Assembly: GCA_009744235.1 (NCBI GenBank)
Contig: WPHV01000001.1
Location: forward strand, 310,001-374,000
Source of the DNA: Gillisella vitis
GTDB lineage: Bacteria > Pseudomonadota > Alphaproteobacteria > Rhizobiales > Rhizobiaceae
Direction: 5' to 3'
Length of the DNA: 64,000 bases
Shown here in pieces: positions 27,614-36,501 of the stretch. The position numbers and the translations under genes are program-made. How positions within the stretch are numbered: the first letter of the stretch is position 1; every line of letters begins with the position of its first letter. A model generated the notes under the pieces. The model saw only the letters and a program-made list of their open reading frames with translations, did no database searches and was not told where the DNA came from.

Positions 27614-30441
27614 TGGGTGGCCTTCCGCTTGCTTTTGTCACTCCTGCGCTGCTCGGCGCGCTCGTCGTGCTGCCAGCCATCTGGTTTCTGCTGAAACTGA
27701 CACCGCCGCGCCCGCAGATGGAAGTGTTTCCACCGCTGCGCATTCTGGCCCGCGTGCTGAAGCGGGAGGAAACCCCGGCCCGAAGCCCCTGGTGGCTGAC
27801 GCTGCTGCGCATGGCAATGGCGACCCTGGTCATTCTGGCCTTGGCCGAACCGGTGCTCAACCCGCGCGGCACATCGGTTGCCGGTGGTGGGCCGCTGGTT
27901 CTGGTCATCGACAACAGTTGGGCCAGCGTTGGAGATTGGGAGCGCCGCGTAGAGACGGCAAATGGCCTGATCGATGAGGCCGAAAGCAGCAATCTGCCGA
28001 TTTCCCTGGTGTTGACCGCCGAGCTGACCCAGGATGCCGTCCCCGTCAATACCGCCGCCGCCCGCGAAAAACTAAGCGCCGCCCGGCCAAGGCCTTTGAC
28101 GCCGGACCGCAGCCGCGCCCTCACGGCGCTGACGGCAGCGTTGAAAGGAACCAAGCCCGGCACGCTGGCCTTCCTGAGTGACGGTGTCGCGGCCAGCGAA
28201 AGCGAACAAATCGGCAGCCAATTCTCCGCACTGGCCCCTGCCGAATTGCGGGTAATCACCGATGACGGCAAGGCAAGTATCGCCCTGACTGGTGCCACCA
28301 ATGGCGTCGATCAGCTTGTCGCCAAAGTCACCCGCCTGTCGCCTGCTGATCCCCAACAGATCATCGTCGATGCGCAGGACCAGCAGGGACGACCGATTGC
28401 GTCAGGCACCGCCAGTTTTGCCGCCGGGCAAAGCGTCGCCACGGCAGAGATTGCCGCACCTTTTGAGCTGCGCAATGATTTTGCCCGGCTGAGCCTTGCC
28501 GGTTATGGCACAGCCGGTGCGGTCCAGCTATTGGATGACGGCTTTCGCCGCCGCAAGGTGGCGCTTCTCGCCGGTGACGCCAATGACGAATTCCAGCCGC
28601 TGCTATCGCCGCTCTATTACATCCAGCGGGCGCTGCAACCCTATGCCGACCTGATCAAATCCAGTGACAAGGATCTGGCCAGAGCCATTCCCGAGCTGTT
28701 GCAGCAGAACCCCTCGGCCCTGATCATGGCCGATATCGGCCGCCTGCCGCCGGATGTGCAGCAGCAGCTGCAACGCTGGCTGCAACGCGGCGGCACGCTG
28801 ATCCGGTTCGCCGGACCAAGGCTTGCCGCTGCCCCTGCCGATGATCCGCTGGTGCCGGTGACGCTGCGTCAGGGTGAGCGCCAATTGGGCGGCGCGCTCT
28901 CCTGGTCTGAGCCGCAACCGCTTGCCGCCTTCCCGCCCACCAGCCCGTTTGCCGGGCTTGCGCCACCCGATGGCGTGCTGGTCAAGCGGCAGGTTCTGGC
29001 CGAGCCGACCCCTGATCTCGCCAGCCGCACCTGGGCAAGCCTTGGCGATGGCACGCCGCTGGTCACCGCCAGGGATAGTGGTGCCGGGCGCATCGTGCTG
29101 TTCCATGTCAGCGCCGAGGCCAGCTGGTCCAATCTGCCAATTTCGGGCGATTTCGTGGAAATGCTGCGCCGTGTCGTGCAGATGGCCCATGCTAGCGGAA
29201 CCAATACCGGTAGCAATGCGACCGCCGCAGCCGCCAGCCTGCCGCCCTACCGGCTGCTGACCGAGCATGGCGGACTGACGGCGGAAGCCAGCAATGCCAA
29301 ACCGCTGGAGTTGGGAGCCAAACGCCCGCCTGCCGCAACGTTTGACAATCCACCCGGCCTTTACGGCTCCGAAGATGGATTTTCTGCCCTCAACCTTCTG
29401 CCAGCAGGTGCCGAGTTGAAACCGTTAAACCTCGATGGCGTGACGGTTCCGGTGGTGCGCGAGCCGCTGGCCGGGGCAAGTGCTACACCGCTGAAGCCGC
29501 CGTTGCTGGGTATCGCATTGGCGCTGTTCATCATCGACAGTCTGGTGGTGCTTGCCATGGGTGGGGCCTTTGCCCGAATGCCGAAAGCACGGATCGCCAA
29601 AAGCGCTGGCGCTCTCGTGGTGCTGGCCGCAGCGCTGGCTTTGATGCCTGCCGACCGCAGCTTTGCCAATGACGCTAAACCCGGCGATGACGTGTTGCTG
29701 CAACGGCTGGACACCACCCATCTGGCCTATGTGAAAACCGGAGAGCAGGACGTCGATAGCATTTCGGAACGGGGCCTGAGCGGGCTCACCGAATTTCTCA
29801 CCTATCGCACCACGCTGGAGCCGGGCGCGCCGGTCGGGCTGGACATTGCCAAGGACGAGCTGTCGCTTTACCCGATCATCTTCTGGCCGATTTCAGCCAG
29901 CGCCCCGATGCCAAGCGCCGAGGCCATCAGCCGGATCGACGCCTATATGCGCTCCGGCGGCACCGTGCTGTTCGACACCCGCGACCAATTGGGCAGTATG
30001 GGTGGGCAAGGAGATGCCGGGGCCAGCGCCAATGGCGAGCGCCTGCGCCAGATTCTTGCCAATATCGATATTCCGCCGCTGGAACCGGTGCCGAAGGACC
30101 ATGTGATCAACCGGTCTTTCTATCTGCTGCATACCTATCCCGGCCGCTATACGGGCAGCCCGCTCTGGGTCGAGGCCAGGCAGGAGGCCCGCGCCAGCCA
30201 GAACGGCCTGACGTCGGGCGGTGATGGCGTGTCACCGATCATCATCACCGGCAATGATTTTCTTTCCGCCTGGGCCATCGACGCCAATGGTGTCCCCATG
30301 CTGCCGACCGTGCCGCCCGATGAAAATCAGCGGGAAATCTCCTACCGCGTCGGGGTCAATATCATGATGTATATGCTGACCGGCAATTACAAAGCCGATC
30401 AGGTCCATGTTCCGGCCCTGCTGGAAAGGCTGGGTCAATAA
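27613..30441 (+). CDS. BatA-like DUF4159 membrane protein
   Basis: 942 residues. N-terminus is the BatA-type two-helix anchor (LLGALVVLPAIWFLLKLTPPRPQMEVFPPLRIL, then LLRMAMATLVILALAEPVL). A VWA-like segment follows with DNSWAS in place of a full MIDAS D-x-S-x-S. Later come two further membrane helices around residues 630-690 and a C-terminal DUF4159 domain, here VLFDTRDQLGS and the IPPLEPVPKDHVINRSFYLLHTYPGRY block. Likely a periplasmic complex scaffold run by MoxR. Function is not known. Confidence 0.88.
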   Translation: MGGLPLAFVTPALLGALVVLPAIWFLLKLTPPRPQMEVFPPLRILARVLKREETPARSPWWLTLLRMAMATLVILALAEPVLNPRGTSVAGGGPLVLVIDNSWASVGDWERRVETANGLIDEAESSNLPISLVLTAELTQDAVPVNTAAAREKLSAARPRPLTPDRSRALTALTAALKGTKPGTLAFLSDGVAASESEQIGSQFSALAPAELRVITDDGKASIALTGATNGVDQLVAKVTRLSPADPQQIIVDAQDQQGRPIASGTASFAAGQSVATAEIAAPFELRNDFARLSLAGYGTAGAVQLLDDGFRRRKVALLAGDANDEFQPLLSPLYYIQRALQPYADLIKSSDKDLARAIPELLQQNPSALIMADIGRLPPDVQQQLQRWLQRGGTLIRFAGPRLAAAPADDPLVPVTLRQGERQLGGALSWSEPQPLAAFPPTSPFAGLAPPDGVLVKRQVLAEPTPDLASRTWASLGDGTPLVTARDSGAGRIVLFHVSAEASWSNLPISGDFVEMLRRVVQMAHASGTNTGSNATAAAASLPPYRLLTEHGGLTAEASNAKPLELGAKRPPAATFDNPPGLYGSEDGFSALNLLPAGAELKPLNLDGVTVPVVREPLAGASATPLKPPLLGIALALFIIDSLVVLAMGGAFARMPKARIAKSAGALVVLAAALALMPADRSFANDAKPGDDVLLQRLDTTHLAYVKTGEQDVDSISERGLSGLTEFLTYRTTLEPGAPVGLDIAKDELSLYPIIFWPISASAPMPSAEAISRIDAYMRSGGTVLFDTRDQLGSMGGQGDAGASANGERLRQILANIDIPPLEPVPKDHVINRSFYLLHTYPGRYTGSPLWVEARQEARASQNGLTSGGDGVSPIIITGNDFLSAWAIDANGVPMLPTVPPDENQREISYRVGVNIMMYMLTGNYKADQVHVPALLERLGQ

Positions 30442-30442
30442 G

Positions 30443-32512
30443 ATGAGCCTGTCCTTCTCCCCCTTCCTGCCTCTCTGGGCGCTGGCCGCGCTGGCCTTGC
30501 TGGCGCTGGCCGTCGCGGCTATCGGCTTTCGCCGTGGCATACGCGGCGCAACGATCCGGCTGATCGCCTTTGCCGCCTTGATCGCCGCCCTCGCCAATCC
30601 GCAGCTTCTGTCGGAAAACCGCGACAAGCTCTCAACCGTGGTGCCTGTGATCGTTGACCGCAGCCAGAGCCAGACCGATATCGCCAGCCGCAAGGCGATG
30701 ACCGATCAGGCCTTGCAGGGCGTCAAGGATAAGTTGGCCCGCTTCCCCGGCATAGAGCCGCGTATTGTCGAAGCCTCGACGCCGGAAAACGCCGACACGC
30801 CATCGACCCGGCTGTTCGAAGCCCTGTCCTCGGCGATATCCGACGTGCCGCCAGCCCGGGTTGGGGCGGCGATTTTCATCACCGATGGACAAGTGCATGA
30901 TGTGCCATCCAATCTGAAAACGCTGGGCATGGATGCGCCGGTCCATACGCTGTTGACCGGCAAAGCGAATGAATTCGACCGGCGCATTGAAGTGGTGCGC
31001 GCCCCCCGTTTTGGCATTGTCGGCCAGAACCAGGACATGTCGCTTCGGGTAATCGATGAAGGAGTGAAGGGCAGCCAGCCCGCTACCGTAACCGTGCGGA
31101 TCAATGGCCAGGATGGCGGTTCGTTTACCGCCGTGCCGGGTGCGGAAACGCCCTATTCCTTTGCCGTGCCACGCGCCGGTAGCAATGTGCTGGAATTTTC
31201 CGTCTCCGGCCTGCCTGGCGAAGTGACGGAAACCAATAACAAGACCGTGCATCTGATCGACGGCATCCGCCAGAACCTGCGGGTGCTGCTGGTGTCAGGT
31301 GAACCGCATGCCGGTGAGCGGGCCTGGCGCAACCTGCTGAAATCCGATGCCTCCGTGGATCTGGTGCATTTCACCATTCTGCGGCCCCCGGAAAAGCAGG
31401 ATGGCACCCCGATCAATGAGTTGTCACTGATCGCCTTTCCAACCCGCGAGCTATTTGTCGAAAAAATCACTGATTTCGACCTGATCATCTTCGACCGCTA
31501 TCAGCATCGCGGTGTGTTGCCGATCCTCTACTATGATTATATCGCCGAATATGTCCGCAAGGGCGGCGCGCTGCTGATTGCGGCTGGCCCCGAACATGCC
31601 GGTCAGGATTCGATTGCCATGACCCCGCTGGCCTCGGTTCTGCCCGCAGCGCCGACCGGCAATATGCAGGAGGGTGGCTTTTATCCGCGTTTGTCGGAGA
31701 TTGGCAAGAAACACCCCGTGACCCGCGATCTCGATGGCGCCGCATCCGAGCCGCCGCATTGGGGCCGCTGGTTCCGCAGCGTCGATGTCGATCAGCCGCA
31801 AGGCGAAACGGTCATGACCGCCAATGACAAGCCGCTGCTGGTGCTGAACCGCGCCGGCCAAGGCCGCGTCGCCATGCTGTTGTCCGACCAGGGCTGGCTC
31901 TGGGCGCGCGGCTTTGAAGGCGGCGGCCCGCATGTGGCGCTTTACCGCCGCATCGCCCATTGGCTGATGAAGGAACCGGAGCTGGAGGAAGAAGCCCTGA
32001 CGGCACGTGCCAGCGGCCGGATGCTGACCATTACCCGCCAGACCATCGGCAATGACCCCGGCCCCGCCACCATCACCAGCCCCTCCGGCAAGGTGCAGGA
32101 CGTGACCCAGACCCAGACCGAACCGGGCCGCTTCACGGCGGAACAGCGGATGGCGGAAACCGGCCTGTTCACCATCGCCAATGGCGAATTTTCCACCCTC
32201 GTCCATATCGGTGCGGTGGATGCGCCGGAATTCAAGGCGATGATCTCCACCCCTGACATTATGAAACCGGTATCGGACGCCACCCACGGCCTGATCCGGC
32301 GGCTGGACGCCGGGGCAAGCGGTGTCACGGTTCCCGACATCCTGCCCGTCAGCGGCCCGGTCCGCAGCAGCGATGGCGAGCGCATGGCGATCCGCATGAC
32401 CAGCGAAACCCTGCTGAAAGGCGTGGACACCCTGCCCCTATTTGCCGGTTTCGGCGGATTGGCTCTGCTGTTGTTTGCAGTTTCGGCCATGTGGTGGCGC
32501 GAGGGACGGTGA
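30443..32512 (+). CDS. Large membrane protein with VWA-like and glutamine amidotransferase-like parts
   Basis: 689 residues from ATG 30443, one base after the preceding stop; the frame extends 12 codons into the upstream gene. Two N-terminal helices, a VWA-like region (VVPVIVDRSQSQTD), a middle domain resembling the inactive class I amidotransferase fold (VRKGGALLIAAGPEHAGQDSIA) and one C-terminal helix before WWREGR. It is the last of the MoxR-operon membrane proteins. It is probably exposed to the periplasm. Function unknown. Confidence 0.82.
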   Translation: MSLSFSPFLPLWALAALALLALAVAAIGFRRGIRGATIRLIAFAALIAALANPQLLSENRDKLSTVVPVIVDRSQSQTDIASRKAMTDQALQGVKDKLARFPGIEPRIVEASTPENADTPSTRLFEALSSAISDVPPARVGAAIFITDGQVHDVPSNLKTLGMDAPVHTLLTGKANEFDRRIEVVRAPRFGIVGQNQDMSLRVIDEGVKGSQPATVTVRINGQDGGSFTAVPGAETPYSFAVPRAGSNVLEFSVSGLPGEVTETNNKTVHLIDGIRQNLRVLLVSGEPHAGERAWRNLLKSDASVDLVHFTILRPPEKQDGTPINELSLIAFPTRELFVEKITDFDLIIFDRYQHRGVLPILYYDYIAEYVRKGGALLIAAGPEHAGQDSIAMTPLASVLPAAPTGNMQEGGFYPRLSEIGKKHPVTRDLDGAASEPPHWGRWFRSVDVDQPQGETVMTANDKPLLVLNRAGQGRVAMLLSDQGWLWARGFEGGGPHVALYRRIAHWLMKEPELEEEALTARASGRMLTITRQTIGNDPGPATITSPSGKVQDVTQTQTEPGRFTAEQRMAETGLFTIANGEFSTLVHIGAVDAPEFKAMISTPDIMKPVSDATHGLIRRLDAGASGVTVPDILPVSGPVRSSDGERMAIRMTSETLLKGVDTLPLFAGFGGLALLLFAVSAMWWREGR

Positions 32513-32937
32513 TGGAGGAGTTGGTGCTTGAGGTTCTGGATGACGTGCCGCCTCACTCGAAAGCCCTGATCTCAGGCCGGCTGACGGCTCATAACGACAT
32601 AATGTTTGGCAGGACTGGCGGACATAAGAGCTTGTTTATTCCTATCCAAAGCCAAGAGGGCCAGATCGAGGGTGGCTTGATCGGAGGCTCCGCCAGAGGC
32701 TGGCTTGATATCGACATCCTCTTCATCCCGGAGCCTCTGCGCGGTAGGGGACTTGCTGGAAAGCTGCTGGCATTGGCCGAAGATGAGGCTAAAAAACGTG
32801 GCTGCAAAGGCGCTCATATTCAAACCGCCAATCCCATTGCGACAAAGACCTACCAAAAATGCGGCTACGAAATTTTCGGGACAATCGATCATTTCATCGA
32901 TGATTTTGCGCTGACGATGTTGGTGAAGCGGTGGTGA
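32512..32937 (+). CDS. GNAT-family N-acetyltransferase
   Basis: 141 residues. The acetyl-CoA loop is PLRGRGLAGKLLALAEDEAKKRG, followed by the typical NPIATKTYQKCGYEIFG ending. ATG 32512 overlaps the TGA of the preceding gene, so it is coupled to the MoxR operon, although a GNAT enzyme is not a usual member. Substrate unknown. Confidence 0.88.
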   Translation: MEELVLEVLDDVPPHSKALISGRLTAHNDIMFGRTGGHKSLFIPIQSQEGQIEGGLIGGSARGWLDIDILFIPEPLRGRGLAGKLLALAEDEAKKRGCKGAHIQTANPIATKTYQKCGYEIFGTIDHFIDDFALTMLVKRW

Positions 32938-32991
32938 TTGCAGCTCTGTGCGGCGGGAGGGATAGTGACGATGGGGCCAGAAGATGGTAGA

Positions 32992-33008
32992 GTGTTAAAA
33001 GGTAACAC
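32992..33008. promoter_or_regulatory. Inverted repeat, candidate operator of the CopG/ParE operon
   Basis: GTGTTA-N5-TAACAC, perfect 6-bp arms, ending 14 bases before the antitoxin ATG. Ribbon-helix-helix antitoxins usually repress their own operon from such sites. Confidence 0.45.
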
Positions 33009-33022
33009 CGGGGAATACTGCC

Positions 33023-33301
33023 ATGCAGACGACGACGAGTGTAAAGCTCGACAGTGAAATCAAGGAGAGAATGCAACAATTGGCCCTCAAACGTCAGCGC
33101 AGCACCCATTGGCTACTGCGCGAAGCGATAGAGCAATATGTCGAACGCGAGGAGCAGCGCCAGAAGATCAATCAGGATGCGCTGGACGCCTGGAAAGAAT
33201 ATCAGGCGACGGGATTGCATGTGACGGCGCAAGACGCCGACATATGGCTTGCAAAACTGGAAGCGGGTGAGGATCTGGACCCGCCGATATGCCAGGGTTG
33301 A
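33023..33301 (+). CDS. CopG-type ribbon-helix-helix antitoxin
   Basis: 92 residues. N-terminal ribbon-helix-helix: TTTSVKLDSEIKERMQQLALKRQRSTHWLLREAIEQYVEREEQ, the pattern of ParD/CopG antitoxins. The rest (DAWKEYQATGLHVTAQDADIWLAKLEAG) is the toxin-binding tail. Its end overlaps the toxin gene by 13 bases. It should bind the dyad directly upstream and repress the operon. Confidence 0.92.
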   Translation: MQTTTSVKLDSEIKERMQQLALKRQRSTHWLLREAIEQYVEREEQRQKINQDALDAWKEYQATGLHVTAQDADIWLAKLEAGEDLDPPICQG

Positions 33302-33579
33302 TATGGGCACCTGCAGCGCTTGCAGATATTGCTCGGCTTCATCGGTTCGTTGCTTCGAAAAATAAGGATGCGGCAAAACGTGGGGTTAGTGCGATCCGGC
33401 ACGGTGTGAAACTTCTGGAAAAATACCCTGAAGCTGGCAGACCTTTGGAAGACATGCCATCAGAGTTTCGAGAATGGGCGATTGAGTTTGGCTCTGGAAG
33501 CTATCTTGTCCTCTATCGTTTCAGCGGGAAAGACCTCATCATTCTTGCTGTCAGGCATAGCCGCGAGGCTGGTTATTGA
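33289..33579 (+). CDS. ParE/RelE-family toxin
   Basis: 96 residues. ParE-type fold: IWAPAALADIARLHRFVASKNKDAAKRGVSAIRHGVKLLEKYPEAGRPLEDMP, then REWAIEFGSGSYLVLYRFSGKDLIILAVRHSREAGY with the C-terminal H-S-R-E motif. ParE toxins act on gyrase, RelE toxins on ribosome-bound mRNA; sequence alone favours ParE. Paired with the CopG antitoxin. Confidence 0.9.
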   Translation: MPGLIWAPAALADIARLHRFVASKNKDAAKRGVSAIRHGVKLLEKYPEAGRPLEDMPSEFREWAIEFGSGSYLVLYRFSGKDLIILAVRHSREAGY

Positions 33580-33652
33580 TGGTGAATTGAGGTCAACATC
33601 CACGTGACCAAACCTGTAGACCAGACCATCAATTGTAACAGAGAAACCATCC

Positions 33653-34486
33653 ATGTCCCCCTATCACTTCACACTTGGAGCAGCGCAGATCTTCGCCATT
33701 CAGGATGGCATTCTGACCGCCGATGTCGGCAAGCTTTATCGCCGCAATGGCGAACCTGTCGCGGAGGGGTTTGCAGATGCCGCGACCTCGCTGTCCGTCA
33801 ACTGCTTCCTGATCAAGACCCCTGAACGGACCGTGCTGATCGACACTGGTTCCGGCCAGCTCTTCGGGCCGGATCATGGCAAGCTTTCCGCCGGGCTGGC
33901 AGCACTCGGCCTCAGTCCCGCCGATATCGACGACATCATTCTCACCCATATTCATGCCGATCACACCGGCGGGCTGGTGCGCGATGGTGCGCCGATTTTC
34001 CCCAAAGCCACGGTCCACGCCGGACGCACGGAAACCGGTTTCTGGCTATCGCCGGGGGCTGCCGATGCGCCTGATGCGACGGAACGGGTCAAGGGCCAGA
34101 TCGGTCGGGCGCATCTTTGCCTCGACCCGTATGAGGCCGAAGGAAGGTTGACGATTTTTGACGATAACGGGCCGATCCTCCCCGGCTTCAGCGCCACATT
34201 GCGTGCCGGTCACACGCCCGGCCATCTGGCGATCCAGTTTGAGAGCGAGGGGACGGCCATGCTGTTCGTCGGCGATATCGTCCACGGCGAGAACGTGCAG
34301 TTCCGCGATCCCGCCATCACCATCGATTTCGATTATGATCAGACCAATGCCGCCAAGGCACGGGCGCAGGTTTTCGAACAGGCGACAAACGAAGGCTACC
34401 TGATTGCCGCCGCGCACCTGCCTTTTCCGGGTGTCGGTTTTATCAGGAAAGAGGCGAAGGCTTATCGTTTCGAGGCTTTGGGATAA
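33653..34486 (+). CDS. Metallo-beta-lactamase-fold hydrolase
   Basis: 277 residues. The metal-binding H-x-H-x-D-H motif is HIHADHTGG, with later ligands in RAGHTPGH and FVGDIVHGE. An N-terminal substrate region has IDTGSG. Members include lactonases and phosphodiesterases; the close pattern TPGHLAIQFESEG suggests the quorum-quenching/MBL-fold group, but a lactone substrate is only possible, not shown. A strong terminator follows. Confidence 0.88.
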   Translation: MSPYHFTLGAAQIFAIQDGILTADVGKLYRRNGEPVAEGFADAATSLSVNCFLIKTPERTVLIDTGSGQLFGPDHGKLSAGLAALGLSPADIDDIILTHIHADHTGGLVRDGAPIFPKATVHAGRTETGFWLSPGAADAPDATERVKGQIGRAHLCLDPYEAEGRLTIFDDNGPILPGFSATLRAGHTPGHLAIQFESEGTAMLFVGDIVHGENVQFRDPAITIDFDYDQTNAAKARAQVFEQATNEGYLIAAAHLPFPGVGFIRKEAKAYRFEALG

Positions 34487-34535
34487 TGGCGTGAGCATGA
34501 CGCCTGATCGTCTCGGAGCTCAACGATCAATCAGG

Positions 34536-34582
34536 ATTAGAGCGCCGTGCGCTTTAAAAAACGCACGGCGCTCTAATTTTTT
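34536..34582 (+). terminator. Strong rho-independent terminator
   Basis: Perfect 16-bp stem ATTAGAGCGCCGTGCG / CGCACGGCGCTCTAAT at 34536-34551 and 34562-34577, then TTTTT. It follows the MBL-fold gene and faces the end of the minus-strand GNAT gene. Confidence 0.9.
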
Positions 34583-34599
34583 ATGTCTCCGGCATAATT

Positions 34600-35175
34600 T
34601 CAGCCATTTGCGGCCAGACGCAAGGGCTCGCAGTCCTCGACACCCTCAACCGTATCGAGAGGAACGACAACCTGGCTATCGCGCCAGCCAATCACGCCCT
34701 TTAGCCGGGCATGCACATCCTCAGCCAGCGGCACGACCAGCACCCGACCGGGATCGACCGGACCGGGGAAGGACAGGGCATTGTAAGCGATTTTTTCAAA
34801 GCCGAGCGGCATATAGTATGGCGGATCGCCGATCAGGATCACCGCTTCGGAGCCGTTCCGCCGGGCGGCTTCAATGGCGATGCGCACCAGTTCCCGGCCA
34901 ATGCCCAGGCATTTATGGGAGGGGCGCACGGCAAGCGGACCAAGCATATGGCCTTTGACGGTTCCGGCCAGCACCGGCGTCATTCGCACCGAGGCAATGG
35001 TTTCGCCCTTGTCGGCGCAGACGAAGGACAGCGTGCGATCATGCGGGCCTTGCTCCCGGATACGGGCAGCGGCTCGTGTGAACCGGCCAGGGCCGAAAGC
35101 TTCCGCGTTGATGAGTTCGATAATGGCGTCGTGAGACGCATCCTCGGTGAGGTAGACGAGATCGTGCTTTTGCAT
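34600..35175 (-). CDS. GNAT-family N-acetyltransferase (YhbS-like)
   Basis: 191 residues. GPLAVRPSHKCLGIGRELVRIAIEAARRNG is the acetyl-CoA site and VILIGDPPYYMPLGFEKI the usual following block. The C-terminal part is longer than the minimal domain. It is unrelated in place to a toxin gene, unlike the GNAT at 11240. It converges with the MBL-fold gene. Substrate unknown. Confidence 0.87.
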   Translation of the reverse strand: MQKHDLVYLTEDASHDAIIELINAEAFGPGRFTRAAARIREQGPHDRTLSFVCADKGETIASVRMTPVLAGTVKGHMLGPLAVRPSHKCLGIGRELVRIAIEAARRNGSEAVILIGDPPYYMPLGFEKIAYNALSFPGPVDPGRVLVVPLAEDVHARLKGVIGWRDSQVVVPLDTVEGVEDCEPLRLAANG

Positions 35176-35330
35176 GAAGACCGGAACCGTATAGCGAATT
35201 GCGCAGGAGTGTTCACACCATCACAGGGATGGTCGAGAGCATCAGCGTCGTCGCAGGTTCCGGCAGAAGGTCATGGGATCACTGTCCAATTTCGATGGGA
35301 ATTTGCATAACAACAAATTTTCCGACCGTC

Positions 35331-35371
35331 TATAGCATCGTGCAGAAAAACGGAACCGGCACGATGCTATA
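35331..35371. repeat. Imperfect palindromic intergenic repeat, unit 1
   Basis: TATAGCATCGTGC at the left and GCACGATGCTATA at the right form a 13-bp perfect inverted pair around AGAAAAACGGAACCG. The wording GCATCG...AACCGG resembles repeats scattered through Rhizobiales intergenic DNA. Confidence 0.65.
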
Positions 35372-35383
35372 GGGTCTTGCCTC

Positions 35384-35428
35384 GCATCGTATGGCCCGAA
35401 AACCGGTTTCCACTTTTCGGTACGATGC
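35384..35428. repeat. Imperfect palindromic intergenic repeat, unit 2
   Basis: GCATCGTA at the left and TACGATGC at the right enclose CCGAAAACCGGTTTCCACTTTTCGG, itself a partial palindrome. It follows unit 1 by 12 bases and shares its arms, so the two are related copies in opposite inner order. Confidence 0.65.
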
Positions 35429-35532
35429 TTTATCCCAAAACACACTGTTCATCAGCCAAATCATCGCAATTCCTCGCCAGCATCGCATATAAGAACAAAG
35501 GAAATTCGAAACAGCAATGGAAGGAAGAGCCA

Positions 35533-36501
35533 ATGGGCATGCTGGTTGATGGCGTCTGGAGCGACACCTGGTACGATACGAAGGCCACCAAAGGGCATTT
35601 CCAGCGCTCAGCCAGCCGGTTTCGCAACTGGTTGACCGCTGATGGCGCGCCGGGGCCGACCGGCGAAGGCGGTTTCAAGGCCCAGGCCGGGCGCTACCAT
35701 CTCTATGTCTCGCTGGCCTGCCCCTGGGCGCATCGCACGCTGATTTTCCGTCAGTTGAAAAAGCTGGAAGAGTTCGTCTCGGTATCAGTCGTCCATCCGC
35801 TGATGCTGGAAAACGGCTGGACGTTTCAGCAGGACGGCGCGGCAACCGGCGACCATCTGTTCGGGGCGGATTATCTCTGGCAGGTCTATCTGAAGGCCGA
35901 TCCGCACTATAGCGGCCGGGTCACGGTGCCTGTCCTCTGGGACAAGCATTTGAATACCGTGGTCTCCAACGAATCCGCCGAGATCATCCGCATGTTCAAC
36001 TCCGCCTTCAATGCGCTGACAGGGGATATCAAGGATTTCTATCCCGAGCCGCTGCGTGGCGAGATCGATGCGCTGAACGACCGCATCTACGACACCGTCA
36101 ATAACGGCGTCTACAAGGCCGGTTTCGCCACCACTCAGGACGCTTATGAAACCGCGATTGCCCCACTGTTCGAAACGCTGGACATGCTCGAGGAAAGACT
36201 TTCATCCAGCCAGTTCCTGGTCGGTGATACGCTGACCGAGGCGGATTGGCGGCTGTTTACCACGCTGGTGCGGTTCGATGCGGTTTATGTCGGCCATTTC
36301 AAATGCAACATCCGCCGCATTGCCGATTATCCGGCGCTATCGGCCTATCTGTCGGCGCTCTACAACTGGCCGGGCGTGGCGGAGACCGTCAATATCGACC
36401 ATATCAAGCGCCATTACTACGGCAGCCACAAGACCATCAACCCGACGGGAATCATACCGGTCGGCCCGGACCTTCCCTTTCTTCACCAGAAATCGGCGTA
36501 A
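35533..36501 (+). CDS. Glutathionyl-hydroquinone reductase (GST superfamily)
   Basis: 322 residues from ATG 35533 with AAGGAAGAG upstream; the frame extends further but into repeat DNA. The active-site motif CPWAHR (Cys near residue 62) is diagnostic of the Xi-class GSTs that reduce glutathionyl-hydroquinones. Other blocks: SVVHPLM, DKHLNTVVSNESAEIIRMFN and TLTEADWRLFTTLVRFDAVY. It overlaps the convergent Nudix gene by 19 bases. Confidence 0.93.
   Translation: MGMLVDGVWSDTWYDTKATKGHFQRSASRFRNWLTADGAPGPTGEGGFKAQAGRYHLYVSLACPWAHRTLIFRQLKKLEEFVSVSVVHPLMLENGWTFQQDGAATGDHLFGADYLWQVYLKADPHYSGRVTVPVLWDKHLNTVVSNESAEIIRMFNSAFNALTGDIKDFYPEPLRGEIDALNDRIYDTVNNGVYKAGFATTQDAYETAIAPLFETLDMLEERLSSSQFLVGDTLTEADWRLFTTLVRFDAVYVGHFKCNIRRIADYPALSAYLSALYNWPGVAETVNIDHIKRHYYGSHKTINPTGIIPVGPDLPFLHQKSA

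Larger units (their letters stand above)
35176..35532. other. Intergenic region with two rhizobial palindromic repeats
   Basis: About 357 bases between the minus-strand GNAT gene and the glutathione S-transferase-family gene. Apart from the two repeat units below I see no gene. It should hold the promoters of both flanking genes. Confidence 0.6.
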
